IMG/VR virus record: IMGVR_UViG_3300019377_000004
Coordinates: 1 to 30,328 of that record
From: a virus
Length of the DNA stretch: 30,328 nucleotides
Strand: one strand, 5' to 3'
Made by a program: the position numbers and the translations under genes. How positions within the stretch are numbered: position 1 is the stretch's first letter; the number at the start of each line of letters is the position of its first letter. Under the pieces are notes generated by a model that ran no database searches, was not told the DNA's origin, and saw only the letters and a list, made by a program, of their open reading frames with translations. This document shows positions 6,213 through 13,695 of this stretch, piece after piece.

Positions 6213-6574
6213 CAGAGCGGCGCCCCAGTCGGCATGACCGTGAACGCCCCAGCGAAGAACACGATCTGCGTGCTGCCGTTGACGACGCGAAATTCATAGA
6301 CGTAGGTGCTCACGTCGCCATCGACGCCGAAGGTGGCCGAGGCCGGTATGGTCAGCGTCGTGATGCCGCCTGCCGCGTTCGTGTGGCTGGCTTGGTCAAG
6401 CGCGTAGACCTCGGCGCCGGCGGCGGTCGGCCCGGCCTTCACGGTCAGCGTCGCCGTCGCGCCCGTCAGGTTGTAGGCCACGCCGTCGAGCGTGACGGTA
6501 AAGACGATGGCGCGCGTCGTGCCGCGCACCACTTCGATGTCTACTGGCACCGGCCGCATCCGCAGCGTGCTCAT
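6212..6574 (-). CDS. Ig-like virion protein (BppU N-domain-like)
   Basis: The 120-aa protein begins MSTLRMRPVPVDIEVVRGTT and continues with RAIVFTVT and LDGVAYNLTGATATLTVK. This is the pattern of the beta-sandwich found at the N-terminus of baseplate or upper tail proteins (BppU/DUF2479-type), where 'G.t....vt..dG.p.dLtGat..l.vk' is typical. The C-terminal strands (STYVYEFRVVNGSTQIVFFA) close the sandwich. It probably caps or decorates the tail-fibre attachment site. It overlaps both neighbours by 1-4 bases (ATGA upstream, TGATG downstream), so translation is coupled. Family membership is by eye. Confidence 0.7.
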   Translation of the reverse strand: MSTLRMRPVPVDIEVVRGTTRAIVFTVTLDGVAYNLTGATATLTVKAGPTAAGAEVYALDQASHTNAAGGITTLTIPASATFGVDGDVSTYVYEFRVVNGSTQIVFFAGAFTVMPTGAPL

Positions 6575-6774
6575 GAGATCGACCCTCCGGGCATGGAGCC
6601 GGTCACCGACCCCCCAAGCACGCTGATCGTGAGGCTGCCGCCGATGTAGTTCTCCACGTCGGTCGCGGAGATTGCGCCGGTAGGCGTGACGACGCCGGGA
6701 TCTGGATCAGCGCCGACCTTGGGCCAGTAGCGCCGCGCGAACATGCGCACGTTGAAGAAGCGCGTCGGAAACAT
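6571..6774 (-). CDS. Small tail-module protein
   Basis: The 67-aa product starts MFPTRFFNVRMFARRYWPKV. A short N-terminus with 'MFA.RYWPK.G' precedes small tail or fibre proteins in many phages. The rest is Thr/Gly-rich (GGSLTISVLGGSVTGSMPGG) and looks like beta structure. A CGAGG site lies 6 bases before the ATG. It is the first tail gene downstream of the inserted antisense HNH gene, so that insertion separates it from the fibre gene with which it was presumably contiguous. No specific function is known. Confidence 0.65.
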   Translation of the reverse strand: MFPTRFFNVRMFARRYWPKVGADPDPGVVTPTGAISATDVENYIGGSLTISVLGGSVTGSMPGGSIS

Positions 6775-6798
6775 TAGGGCCTCGTTATCGGTAATACA

Positions 6799-6807
6799 TG
6801 GTATAAA
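6799..6807 (+). promoter_or_regulatory. Extended -10 promoter of the HNH gene
   Basis: TGGTATAAA is an extended -10 element (TGnTATAAT type), which works without a -35 box. Only five bases (TATCC) separate it from the HNH start codon at 6813, so transcription should begin at or next to the ATG and give a leaderless mRNA. No ribosome binding site is present. The local sequence is much more AT-rich than its surroundings. Confidence 0.5.
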
Positions 6808-6812
6808 TATCC

Positions 6813-7337
6813 ATGCCTGAGCGATGGCTGCCCGTGCCTTATTTCTCGCGCTATGAAGTGTCCGACCTTGGTCGAGTGCGAACGTGGTTCAACACTCGTA
6901 ACGTTAAGCGAGTCGCGCCGACTCTGCTCACACCGTGGCGCAAGACCGGACAGCGCGGCTTGGACTCCGATTACCGCCTCGTCGTTCTCCGGCGAGACGG
7001 GAAGTCCTTCAAACGCTACGTGCATCGTCTGGTGCTTGAGGCGTTCGTCGGGCCCGCTCCTGCCGGCAAGGTCGCCAGACACTTCCCTGATCGCACGCCG
7101 TCGAATTGCACCCTGAGCAATCTCCGTTGGGGCACCATGATCGAGAACGCCGCCGACAAACTTGCCCAGGGCAGCCGCGTTGGACGCCCGCGTGGAACTC
7201 ACTGCTGCAACGGACATCGTCTCGACTCGATGAACACGCTCATGACGCGCGACGGGCGCGGCAACCTGTATCAGGCTTGCCGAACATGCGGGCGTGAACG
7301 AATGCGTGCGCATCGGGCTAAGTCGCATCAACGGTAA
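6813..7337 (+). CDS. HNH homing endonuclease (NUMOD4 + HNH + zinc-finger tail)
   Basis: The 174-aa protein starts with a NUMOD4-type DNA-binding motif (W5 LPVPYFSRYEVSDLGRVR, residues 5-23). An HNH_3 core follows: H71 in VHRLVLEAFVGPAP, H90 in ARHFPD, N98 and N103 in SNCTLSNLRWGT, then EN..D. A C-terminal CC..GH.....N...CRTCGR segment (131-160) looks like a zinc finger. Free-standing endonucleases of this kind cut intron- or gene-less alleles and spread by repair. It is encoded antisense inside the late operon, between a small tail gene and a tail-fibre gene, and its last 20 bases overlap the fibre gene tail to tail. An extended -10 lies directly upstream. No intron splice structure was seen. 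Confidence 0.92.
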   Translation: MPERWLPVPYFSRYEVSDLGRVRTWFNTRNVKRVAPTLLTPWRKTGQRGLDSDYRLVVLRRDGKSFKRYVHRLVLEAFVGPAPAGKVARHFPDRTPSNCTLSNLRWGTMIENAADKLAQGSRVGRPRGTHCCNGHRLDSMNTLMTRDGRGNLYQACRTCGRERMRAHRAKSHQR

Positions 7338-8505
7338 CCGCGCTTCTATTGCCGTCCGAATCCACTGTGGCCGTGATGCGGTTCTTGCTGTCGCCGACGT
7401 TCCGGATCGTGACGGTCGTCGTGGCAGCACCAGAGAGCTTGCCCGCTGACGCGGCGAGAATCAGACGCAGCGCCTGACGTGGCGTGATGCTCGTCTCGAT
7501 GCCGTTCGACAGGTCCATCAGGGCTGCCGCATTCGCCGCGGCCGTCGGAATGTCACCAGTCGCGGCTGGAGCCGCGGGAATCAGATCCGTCTTCGCCTTG
7601 ATCGCGGCAACCTCGGTGTCGAGATACCCGGCCACGGTCGCGAGATTCGCCGCCGTCGCCAGGGCCGCATCGGAAATTGCTGTATCCGCTTCTGCGTTGA
7701 CGTCGGCCTTTGCCTGCGCCGCAAGGCTGCCGACGCTTCCGGTGACGTTTCCAGTCACGCTTCCGACGGCGCCGGTGACGCTCCCGACCGCTCCTGTCAC
7801 AGAGCCCACCGCCCCGCTGACGCTGCCCACCGTCGTCACCGTCGGAATCGTCACGCCGGTCTGTGTGGCCTGCAGAAGCACCGCCCCAGACGACAGGCTG
7901 ATCTGCCCGGTGCCGGTGCCTGACGACAACAGGACGCTCGCACCGATGTCGCGGCCGGTGTTCGTGGTGCCACCGGTGCGCGCCGCGTTCGCATCGATCT
8001 GACCGTTGTTCGCCTGATTGATCTGGCCCGCGCCGGTGCCGCGCGTGTAGAGTCCGCCCGCGGCTTCGGCTGCGGCATTCGGCAACGCCGTGCCTGCGAG
8101 ACCGCGCGTTGTGCTGTAGGCGCTGTCCTGGAGTACGTCGTTCAACCCGGCGGCGCGGATGCCGATGAACGGGCCGCGCCATGGCAGGACGCCGGTGCAG
8201 ACCCCTGTGAACCAACCGGTGCCTTCGGTGTCGTTGTTGATCGACCCGCCGCCGCTCGCGGGGATTTCGATCTTGTACATGGCGTCGCCGCTGTGGGTCC
8301 AGTCGTAGACGTCGCCCGTCGTCGGCGTCACCGCCGTCTGCGACGTCACGCCTGCCGCCGTCTGGAAGTTCCACACGAGGTCCATCCCCGCGGCGTTGTA
8401 GGCGATGGCGACCTCGCGGCTCTTGAAATCGGTGTCATCGATCAGCGCCGCCACGTTCACGGGAACGGTGATGGCCGTGTCGACGTCGACCCACATATCA
8501 GGCAT
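7318..8505 (-). CDS. Tail fibre protein with GSVTGAV repeats
   Basis: The 395-aa protein has an N-terminal beta domain (about 1-130, WVDVDTAITVPVNVAALIDD then DFKSREVAIAYNAAG) of the kind that attaches fibres. A Gly/Ala/Thr-rich shaft follows, then a run of hexapeptide-like repeats, GSVSGAV and three GSVTG-type units (about 228-262). A coiled-coil-like stretch (KADVNAEADTAISDAALATA) leads to a conserved-looking C-terminus (ITPRQALRLILAASAGKLSG, then a TVTIRN strand pair). 'GSVTGNV' repeats and the 'IKAKTDLIPAAPA' stretch recur in fibres of many environmental phages. It probably trimerises and binds the host surface. The stop codon overlaps the end of the antisense HNH gene. Confidence 0.8.
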   Translation of the reverse strand: MPDMWVDVDTAITVPVNVAALIDDTDFKSREVAIAYNAAGMDLVWNFQTAAGVTSQTAVTPTTGDVYDWTHSGDAMYKIEIPASGGGSINNDTEGTGWFTGVCTGVLPWRGPFIGIRAAGLNDVLQDSAYSTTRGLAGTALPNAAAEAAGGLYTRGTGAGQINQANNGQIDANAARTGGTTNTGRDIGASVLLSSGTGTGQISLSSGAVLLQATQTGVTIPTVTTVGSVSGAVGSVTGAVGSVTGAVGSVTGNVTGSVGSLAAQAKADVNAEADTAISDAALATAANLATVAGYLDTEVAAIKAKTDLIPAAPAATGDIPTAAANAAALMDLSNGIETSITPRQALRLILAASAGKLSGAATTTVTIRNVGDSKNRITATVDSDGNRSAVTVDAT

Positions 8506-8511
8506 GGTTCG

Positions 8512-8826
8512 TTACCCGCGCAGATAGGCGAACATCTGATCCCGCGCCGCGCGCACGTTCGTCACCGAGCCGTTGCCGCTCGACTTGGAATACGCGCTCG
8601 TCAGCTCGTTGTAGGCCAAATGGGCCTGCGCGTTGCTGGTGAACGCGAAGCGGCTGGTGACCTCGGTGTAATGCGTGTCGGAGGAGCCGTCGCCGTCGAT
8701 CATCGACGCGAAGAGCGCGACGATATCCGCAAGCTTGTCGTCGGCATCTTCATTGGTGCGCAGTGCTGAGCGAAGCAGCCGCCCATACGGCAGGTTGTCG
8801 TCGAAGTGAATGTGATTGAAGGCCAT
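8512..8826 (-). CDS. Conserved-type small virion protein
   Basis: The 104-aa product is acidic and helical: MAFNHIHFDDNLPYGRLLRS, LADIVALFASMIDGDGSSDT and a C-terminal helix RAARDQMFAYLRG. A GGAGGG site precedes the ATG by 6 bases. It has no signal peptide or membrane segment. It lies between two fibre or surface-type genes and could be a small tail or fibre-assembly protein. I do not recognise the family. Confidence 0.65.
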   Translation of the reverse strand: MAFNHIHFDDNLPYGRLLRSALRTNEDADDKLADIVALFASMIDGDGSSDTHYTEVTSRFAFTSNAQAHLAYNELTSAYSKSSGNGSVTNVRAARDQMFAYLRG

Positions 8827-8838
8827 CGTCCACCCTCC

Positions 8839-9552
8839 TTACTGATTCGCGTAGTAGTTCCAGGGATTCGGCGTGCCGCCGCCTCCGCCGCCTGCCGACT
8901 CCTTGATCGCCACCACGAGCATGCACTTCGCCGTGGACCCATCGGAGCACTGAATGGACGCGGTCGCCGACGACAACGCACTCGACGTCACGTAGGTCTG
9001 ACACCCCGCCACCGTGAACGAATCCTCCTGCCGCTTCGTGAACGCGTTGCCGCCCACGCTGCCCGCCGTCCATGTCACGCCCGAGGCCGCGATCGTGAAG
9101 ATGGCAAAAATTAGCTCGTTGTTGTCCGCCGTGCTCAGCCCTGCGGCCGTCGTCAAGGTGCCGCTCGTCCCCTCCACCGTGATGCGCGTGTCGTAGAGCG
9201 TCCCCGTCGTCGCGAAGCCCGAGAACTGATGCGGCAGGACCGTCCGATAGGCCACGCCGTTGCTGAAGGTCGCGGTCACGACGTTGTTCGCGTGGCTCGC
9301 AATGTTCAGCGCCATCCAGATGTCCAGTTCCTCACTGCTCGCGGCGCGGAACGCGCTCCCGAGACGGGCGTAGGTGTTCCCCGCCGTGTCCGTCACCCCC
9401 GTCACCGACTTCGTCGTGTCGTTGTCCTGGAACCGGATGCCCACCACGATCGCGTTGCCCGCCGTGTTGGCGAAGCCGCTGGACGAGACGAACGTGTCCT
9501 CGCCGCCGCCGTAGTTCTCGCCCCGGTCCGAGTTGACGAACGCAATGGCCAT
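8839..9552 (-). CDS. Beta-sandwich virion surface protein
   Basis: The 237-aa protein starts at ATG 9552, directly after the previous stop (TAGATG). It is a regular beta protein: VVGIRFQDNDTTKSVTGVTD, TAGNTYARLGSAF, LDIWMALNIASHANNVVTAT and VAYRTVLPHQFSG. This 'VTDTAGNTYxR...IWxAxNIAxGxNxVTATF' pattern occurs in putative jelly-roll or Ig-like surface domains of phages and bacteria. The C-terminus ends in a glycine run and NPWNYYANQ, a flexible tail. It probably decorates the virion or tail. The binding partner is unknown. Confidence 0.65.
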   Translation of the reverse strand: MAIAFVNSDRGENYGGGEDTFVSSSGFANTAGNAIVVGIRFQDNDTTKSVTGVTDTAGNTYARLGSAFRAASSEELDIWMALNIASHANNVVTATFSNGVAYRTVLPHQFSGFATTGTLYDTRITVEGTSGTLTTAAGLSTADNNELIFAIFTIAASGVTWTAGSVGGNAFTKRQEDSFTVAGCQTYVTSSALSSATASIQCSDGSTAKCMLVVAIKESAGGGGGGTPNPWNYYANQ

Positions 9553-9819
9553 CTAGCGCAGGTCCCTCCGCACCGCCTCGGTCAGCTCGCGTTGGCGCTT
9601 CTGTTCCTCTTGGATGCGATCGAGTCGTTCCAGCACCCAATCGCGCCGCATAAACGTCAGGTCGTTCGCCACGCGCTCATCGGCCACGCGCTGTTCGAGC
9701 AACTTGAGACGGTCCTCGAGATAGGCCGTATTACGCACCCAGCCGCCCACGTTCAGCGCGAGTCCCACTGCCAGCACGATGTTCGGCACGGTAATCAGCT
9801 TCATATCTTCTGCTGCCAT
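9553..9819 (-). CDS. Membrane-anchored coiled-coil protein
   Basis: The 88-aa product has one hydrophobic segment (about 9-27, TVPNIVLAVGLALNVGGWV) followed by a charged coiled coil to the end (LEDRLKLLEQRVADERVAND, then a QEEQKRQRELTEAVRRDL helix). This single-helix plus cytoplasmic or periplasmic coil layout is typical of phage o- and i-spanin subunits, and of small membrane proteins linked to DNA entry. It lies far from the lysis cassette, among internal virion proteins, so a role in genome delivery is as likely as lysis. Two ATGs (9819 and 9804) are possible; the first is used. Confidence 0.6.
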   Translation of the reverse strand: MAAEDMKLITVPNIVLAVGLALNVGGWVRNTAYLEDRLKLLEQRVADERVANDLTFMRRDWVLERLDRIQEEQKRQRELTEAVRRDLR

Positions 9820-9836
9820 CCGACCGCCCCCAGGGG

Positions 9837-10640
9837 TTACGGAACTGCGCTCGCCGGGTCTTCACCCAGCGCATCGAGTAGAGCTTGTCGAAAGGCGTCC
9901 GCACTGAGCGCGCCGAACCCGGCCTTATTCGCCGCGTGCGCGGGGACCGCGGCCCCGGCCCGTGTCGCGAGGTTGCCAGCGGTCCTGATCCCGCGTGGGC
10001 TGGTGAGCGCCTTCGTGGCCGCGCCCGCGCCCAGGCCCATCAACGGATTCCCTGACGCGATCCCGGTCCCGACGCCCGAGAGCGCGCTGAGGCCCTTACT
10101 GATGCCTCCGGCGTGTCTCGCCACCGCCGGACCGACGGTGCGTGCGCCTGCCGCCAGCGCGCGTGGCGCACCGCCCAGCACCACCCCGGCGCTGCCTTCG
10201 AGCGCCGCCTCGCCGACATCGCTGCTCGTCGGCATGTGCGGCCCGCGTTCGAACTGTCCCTTCACGAGCGAGCCCGCGGCCGCACCAGCCCCCGCGCCCA
10301 TGGGGCCGCCGAGCATCATTCCTGCGGCGCCACCGACTTCTGGCGCGCGCTTCAGGAACGCCGCATCGGACGGCAGATCGTCGGCGCCGAGCTCGTGAAT
10401 GCTGGGAAGGCGCGTCCCGAACATTTCGCGGCTGCCCGCCTGTCCACCAATGAGGGAACCGGGGTGATGCCCCGAGTCCAGCGCCGACGGCGCGCCAGCA
10501 GCCGGACGCTCGCGCGTGAGCGGGGCTTCCTTCCCTTGCGCCTCGTCATAGAGTCGCTTCGCCTGCGCGTTGATCTCGTCCGGCGACATGTCGTAGGGGA
10601 AGTTGACGACGCCGACGCCGGGGATCGTAACCCTAGGCAT
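9837..10640 (-). CDS. Gly/Ala-rich internal virion (DNA ejection-type) protein
   Basis: The 267-aa protein starts with MPRVTIPGVGVVNFPYDMSP and DEINAQAKRLYDE. This 'gvG.v.FP..MS.dEI' opening begins many ejection or internal proteins of short-tailed phages. The middle (about 100-215) is glycine/alanine-rich with glycine-zipper spacing (GGAAGMMLGGPMGAGAGAAA, ALTSPRGIRTAGN), apt for membrane insertion. The C-terminus is helical. Such proteins leave the capsid during infection and help form a trans-envelope channel. Its start overlaps the stop of the next-upstream gene (TAATG), and it sits in a run of five similar genes. Confidence 0.7.
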   Translation of the reverse strand: MPRVTIPGVGVVNFPYDMSPDEINAQAKRLYDEAQGKEAPLTRERPAAGAPSALDSGHHPGSLIGGQAGSREMFGTRLPSIHELGADDLPSDAAFLKRAPEVGGAAGMMLGGPMGAGAGAAAGSLVKGQFERGPHMPTSSDVGEAALEGSAGVVLGGAPRALAAGARTVGPAVARHAGGISKGLSALSGVGTGIASGNPLMGLGAGAATKALTSPRGIRTAGNLATRAGAAVPAHAANKAGFGALSADAFRQALLDALGEDPASAVP

Positions 10641-11686
10641 TACGGCTCCTTGGGCATCGCGCGCCCGGTTTTCGGATCGAATATCAACTCGACCTTGTCG
10701 TCTCCGCCGGGCGCGCTGGACTCGCCGTAGAACTCGTCATGCGCGCGCCCCGATGAAAACTTCAGCCCTTCGAGCACGGCCTGCCGCGCTTTCTGCTTCT
10801 GCGCGATCGTCTCCTTCGAGTCGCCGGGCTGCGCGAAGTAGATCCTCGAATCACTCTCGTATTCCGCCGGCGGAATCGCCGCGCCCGATTCCTTGCGGAG
10901 ACGCGCCTCGGTGAACGCCCGCTGCGCTTGCCGATACATCTGCTGGTCCTTCGACTGCGCGATGTTCGGCGCGTACTGGCCCCACAGCGCGCCCGCCGCG
11001 TTCTGTTCCGCGATGCGTCCCTCAAGGCCGCCCTGGGAGAGCGTGTCGCTCGCCTCCTTCGCGCGGTTGTAGAACGCCAGCGTCTGACGCTCCGCGCCGG
11101 TGACCGGCTTCTGCGTCTTCGGCTTCTTCATCGGGCCGCGCGCCCGGGCTTCGTCCGGCGTCACGTACTCCTCGACGGTCTCGCCGTTCTCGTCGGTGTA
11201 GGTGATCTTGCGCATCGCCCCGCCGCTCGCGGCGCGCTGGCCGGCGATCCCCTCGGACGCGCGGTTGTGTCGCGACGCCTCGCCCAGCTGCCGTTCGTCC
11301 AGATCGAACCCGCGATCCTTATTGCCCTGGTCCCGCGTCGACTCACCCTTCTTGAATTCCAACCCGGTATCGAACTGGCGCACGTTCTCGCCGGTGGTGA
11401 CATCAAACTGCCGCGTGTCTTCACCAAGCTTCTTCACGTTGAGCCCGAGGTTCTCCCCGAACTGCCGTTTGTTTTCCGCGAGACCGGCTTTCGCGCGCAC
11501 GTCTTCCGCCGTCGCCTCGGTCTTGCGCTGGCCCAGCGTTTCGCGCGCGAGCTGCTCCGCGTTGAATGTGGCGCGCTGCTTCGCGTCGAACTCGTCCTGC
11601 GCCATGCGCTGCGCGAGGAGTTCCACCAGCGCGTCCTTGACGCCGCCGGCGCCGAAACCGCCCGCGAGTTGAATACCCTTCGCCAT
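10640..11686 (-). CDS. Internal virion coiled-coil protein with conserved C-terminal domain
   Basis: The 348-aa protein is helical over residues 1-160, rich in Glu, Arg, Gln and Lys (QRATFNAEQLARETLGQRKT, NVKKLGEDTRQFDVTTGENV). The C-terminal domain contains AFTEARLRKESGAAIPPAEY followed by ESDSRIYFAQPGDSKETIAQ. 'LRKESGAAI...E.....YFPQPGD....I..K...R' is a recurrent domain of podovirus and siphovirus internal or minor structural proteins. It is absent from lysis and replication genes, so a virion role is well supported. An AGGTGA site precedes the ATG. It is probably one of the DNA-ejection set with its neighbours. Confidence 0.75.
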   Translation of the reverse strand: MAKGIQLAGGFGAGGVKDALVELLAQRMAQDEFDAKQRATFNAEQLARETLGQRKTEATAEDVRAKAGLAENKRQFGENLGLNVKKLGEDTRQFDVTTGENVRQFDTGLEFKKGESTRDQGNKDRGFDLDERQLGEASRHNRASEGIAGQRAASGGAMRKITYTDENGETVEEYVTPDEARARGPMKKPKTQKPVTGAERQTLAFYNRAKEASDTLSQGGLEGRIAEQNAAGALWGQYAPNIAQSKDQQMYRQAQRAFTEARLRKESGAAIPPAEYESDSRIYFAQPGDSKETIAQKQKARQAVLEGLKFSSGRAHDEFYGESSAPGGDDKVELIFDPKTGRAMPKEP

Positions 11687-11690
11687 GTCG

Positions 11691-12383
11691 TCACCTGCTC
11701 AGGAGCGACGCCGCGCGCGTCTGCTCGGGTGCCGAGAGATAGACGTTGCTGCCGTGGCCTTCGAGCCACTGGCCGTTGTTGTTCGGCCGCTGCGTGTTCG
11801 CCAGCCCCCCAGCCAATCCGCCCCACAGCCCGATCTGCTGCATCACGCGATCCATGCCGCTCTCCTGCGGGAGTTCGGTCTGCGCCGGGGAGGTGCGGCT
11901 CGTGATCGAGGACAGGTCGATCGGCTGCAGGTTGGCATAGGGCGCAGGCGTGCCGTCGAGCGCCGACATCAGCGCCTCTTTGCTCATCTGCTGCCCAAGC
12001 GCGCGGCTGTTGCCGCTCAGCATCGAGGGACGCAGGCCGCCGCTGAAGCTGGTGACGTTCACGCCCGGCGGCCCATCGACGCCGACATCCTGCACGTTCG
12101 CGAGGATGTCGCCGCGCACGGAATTCGCCGCGCGCGCCTGCGGCGCTTCCAACCGCGTCTCGTACTCGTCGAGTTGCCCCTTGGCGCGATCCAGTTCCGC
12201 CTGATAGCCACGGATCAGTGCCTCCATGTCGAGGCTCTTGTCGGTGGCGTACGCGTTCTGCGCGCCGGTGTCCTGGCGCTGGTTGATGGTGGACTCCGCG
12301 GCGCGACCATTCGCGCGGCTCTGCGCGTACGAATTCGCGATCTGCGCCCCGGCCGAAATCAGGCTGCCCCAGTCGACTTCCAC
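11691..12383 (-). CDS. Internal virion protein, coiled coil
   Basis: The 230-aa product uses a GTG start (12383) preceded by GAGG. The N-terminal half is helical and Gln/Ala/Arg-rich (WGSLISAGAQIANSYAQSRA, LDMEALIRGYQAELDRAKGQ). The middle and end are Ser/Gly/Pro-rich, with one short hydrophobic stretch (IGLWGGLAGGLA). This composition resembles gp7/gp14-type internal virion proteins of T7 and P22 that enter the cell with the DNA. No family was recognised by sequence. It lies in the cluster of internal protein genes and ends 4 bases before the next start. Confidence 0.65.
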   Translation of the reverse strand: MEVDWGSLISAGAQIANSYAQSRANGRAAESTINQRQDTGAQNAYATDKSLDMEALIRGYQAELDRAKGQLDEYETRLEAPQARAANSVRGDILANVQDVGVDGPPGVNVTSFSGGLRPSMLSGNSRALGQQMSKEALMSALDGTPAPYANLQPIDLSSITSRTSPAQTELPQESGMDRVMQQIGLWGGLAGGLANTQRPNNNGQWLEGHGSNVYLSAPEQTRAASLLSR

Positions 12384-12390
12384 GGCTACC

Positions 12391-13542
12391 TCACAGTGCC
12401 GCCATGATGGCGTCCTTGTTCAGGATTGACTGCCATTTGCCAATATCGAAGCCCAGGGCATTCCCGGCCTGTTTGTCCTGCAGCATCGTCTGCAGGTAGC
12501 CCAGGTTCAGCTCGCCGATCCCGAGCTCGCGGCGCAACGCGATCTCCAGCTGCCCGATGTTCTCCTGCGACGTGATGCCCAGCTTCCGCACTTCGGCATC
12601 CATCGCCGCCAGCCGCTCCTGCGTGCCGTAGCCCTGCTGCCGGAGCTGCCCGTCGAGGTCCGCCAGGTACTGCTTCGTGTTTGTGTCGAGCGAGGCCAGA
12701 TCGCGCTGGACCTGAAAGCCTTCGCGCGTCACGTCGAGGCCGCGCGTCTTCAACTCCGCGTCGAGGTTGGCGAGCTGCCGCTGCAGGTCGTTCGCTTCGC
12801 GCTGCATGCCGCGCGCATTGGCAATCTGGAGCGCCTGATTGAGCTGTTCGCGGCGGCCTTGCAGCTTCTGGCCGACGAGCGCCGCGTCGTTGGCGCCGAT
12901 GGCCTGCCCGGCCTGCGTCTCGATCTGGCGGCCCGCGGCGCGGATGCCTTCGCTGTCGGCGATGCCCTGCGCGCTCGCCTGCTCCATCAGCCCGGCGCGG
13001 TTCTTCAGCGCACTGCGCTCGGCGGCCCCCTGAAAGGCGCGGGCCTGCGGGGCGATGTCGGCGTCGGTGACGCTCGCGGCGTTCGGGTCCTGCGACAGCA
13101 TCTCCATGAGCCGCGCGCGGAACGCTTCGTCCATCGGATCGGCAGCCGCGGGCGTGGCCTGCGGCTGCGGCTGGCTCGCGTCGATCAGCCCGGGCGCGGT
13201 GACGCGTCCCGGCGTCGTCGGCTCCACGGGCAAGGTGTCCGTCGGCGGCGGCGCCTGCCCGCGCGATCCAGGGACACCCAGCGGGATCTGCGGCGCAGGT
13301 GTGGCGGCCGGCGGCGGTGACGGCGGCATCGCACTCGGGCGCTGCGGCGTGCCGGGGGGCGTCGTCGGGCCCGCGCCGGGTGCGGGCGGCGGCGGCGCCG
13401 CGGCGCCCCCACCAGCGCCCGGCGCGGGCGTGCCGTCCGGCGCGGCTCCCGCGAGCGGGTGATTCTTTGGCACCCACTGCTGGCCGGTCCAATGGCCGCC
13501 GCCTTGCGCCTGAAACGGATCGGGGGGCTGGGTCTCGGCCAT
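12391..13542 (-). CDS. Proline-rich/coiled-coil internal virion protein
   Basis: The 383-aa protein starts with MAETQPPDPFQAQGGGHWTG and QQWVPKNHP, then a proline- and alanine-rich disordered region (about 30-130). From about 135 it becomes a long helical region (MDEAFRARLMEMLSQDPNAA, REQLNQALQIANARGMQREA, LDAELKTRGLDVTREGFQVQ). An AAGGAT site precedes the ATG. The disordered-head, coiled-coil-body plan fits an ejected internal protein, or a scaffold-like virion protein. The 'HWTGQQWVPK' start motif recurs in phage internal proteins of this type. No enzymatic domain is visible. Confidence 0.65.
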   Translation of the reverse strand: MAETQPPDPFQAQGGGHWTGQQWVPKNHPLAGAAPDGTPAPGAGGGAAAPPPPAPGAGPTTPPGTPQRPSAMPPSPPPAATPAPQIPLGVPGSRGQAPPPTDTLPVEPTTPGRVTAPGLIDASQPQPQATPAAADPMDEAFRARLMEMLSQDPNAASVTDADIAPQARAFQGAAERSALKNRAGLMEQASAQGIADSEGIRAAGRQIETQAGQAIGANDAALVGQKLQGRREQLNQALQIANARGMQREANDLQRQLANLDAELKTRGLDVTREGFQVQRDLASLDTNTKQYLADLDGQLRQQGYGTQERLAAMDAEVRKLGITSQENIGQLEIALRRELGIGELNLGYLQTMLQDKQAGNALGFDIGKWQSILNKDAIMAAL

Positions 13543-13695
13543 CGTGTTATCCTTTTGGCGTCCTTCGAACCGACAGCCTCACTACGTTGGTCGTTGGGAG
13601 CCGAGCACGACGGTTCTCACAGGTGCACGAGTCGCGGCTAGCTTCCGCGAGCGACGCAACCGAACGGATCGAAGGACCTTCCCACCATCCCATCA
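13543..13695. other. 153-bp gene-free gap with inverted repeats
   Basis: This is the longest gap inside the late operon. It contains the ribosome binding site of the gene at 13542 and two inverted repeats. GTCCTTCGA (13560-13568) pairs with TCGAAGGAC (13669-13677), enclosing about 100 bases. TCGCGG pairs with CCGCGA within 13632-13650. I see no coding frame with a start and binding site on either strand. It may be an RNA structure, a lost small gene or a regulatory leader. Confidence 0.4.

Noticed and set aside
6774-7430. 218-codon minus-strand frame opposite the HNH gene
   Set aside because: No domain or ribosome site; it would only be a shadow of the HNH gene, whose motifs are unambiguous.
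7700-7830. Possible CRISPR-like short repeats
   Set aside because: They are in-frame glycine/serine/valine codon repeats of the fibre shaft without spacers of constant length.
12386-13492. Long Arg/Ala-rich minus-strand frame overlapping the proline-rich internal protein
   Set aside because: Composition is that of a GC-rich shadow; the parallel frame has a start with a ribosome site and structured coiled coil.
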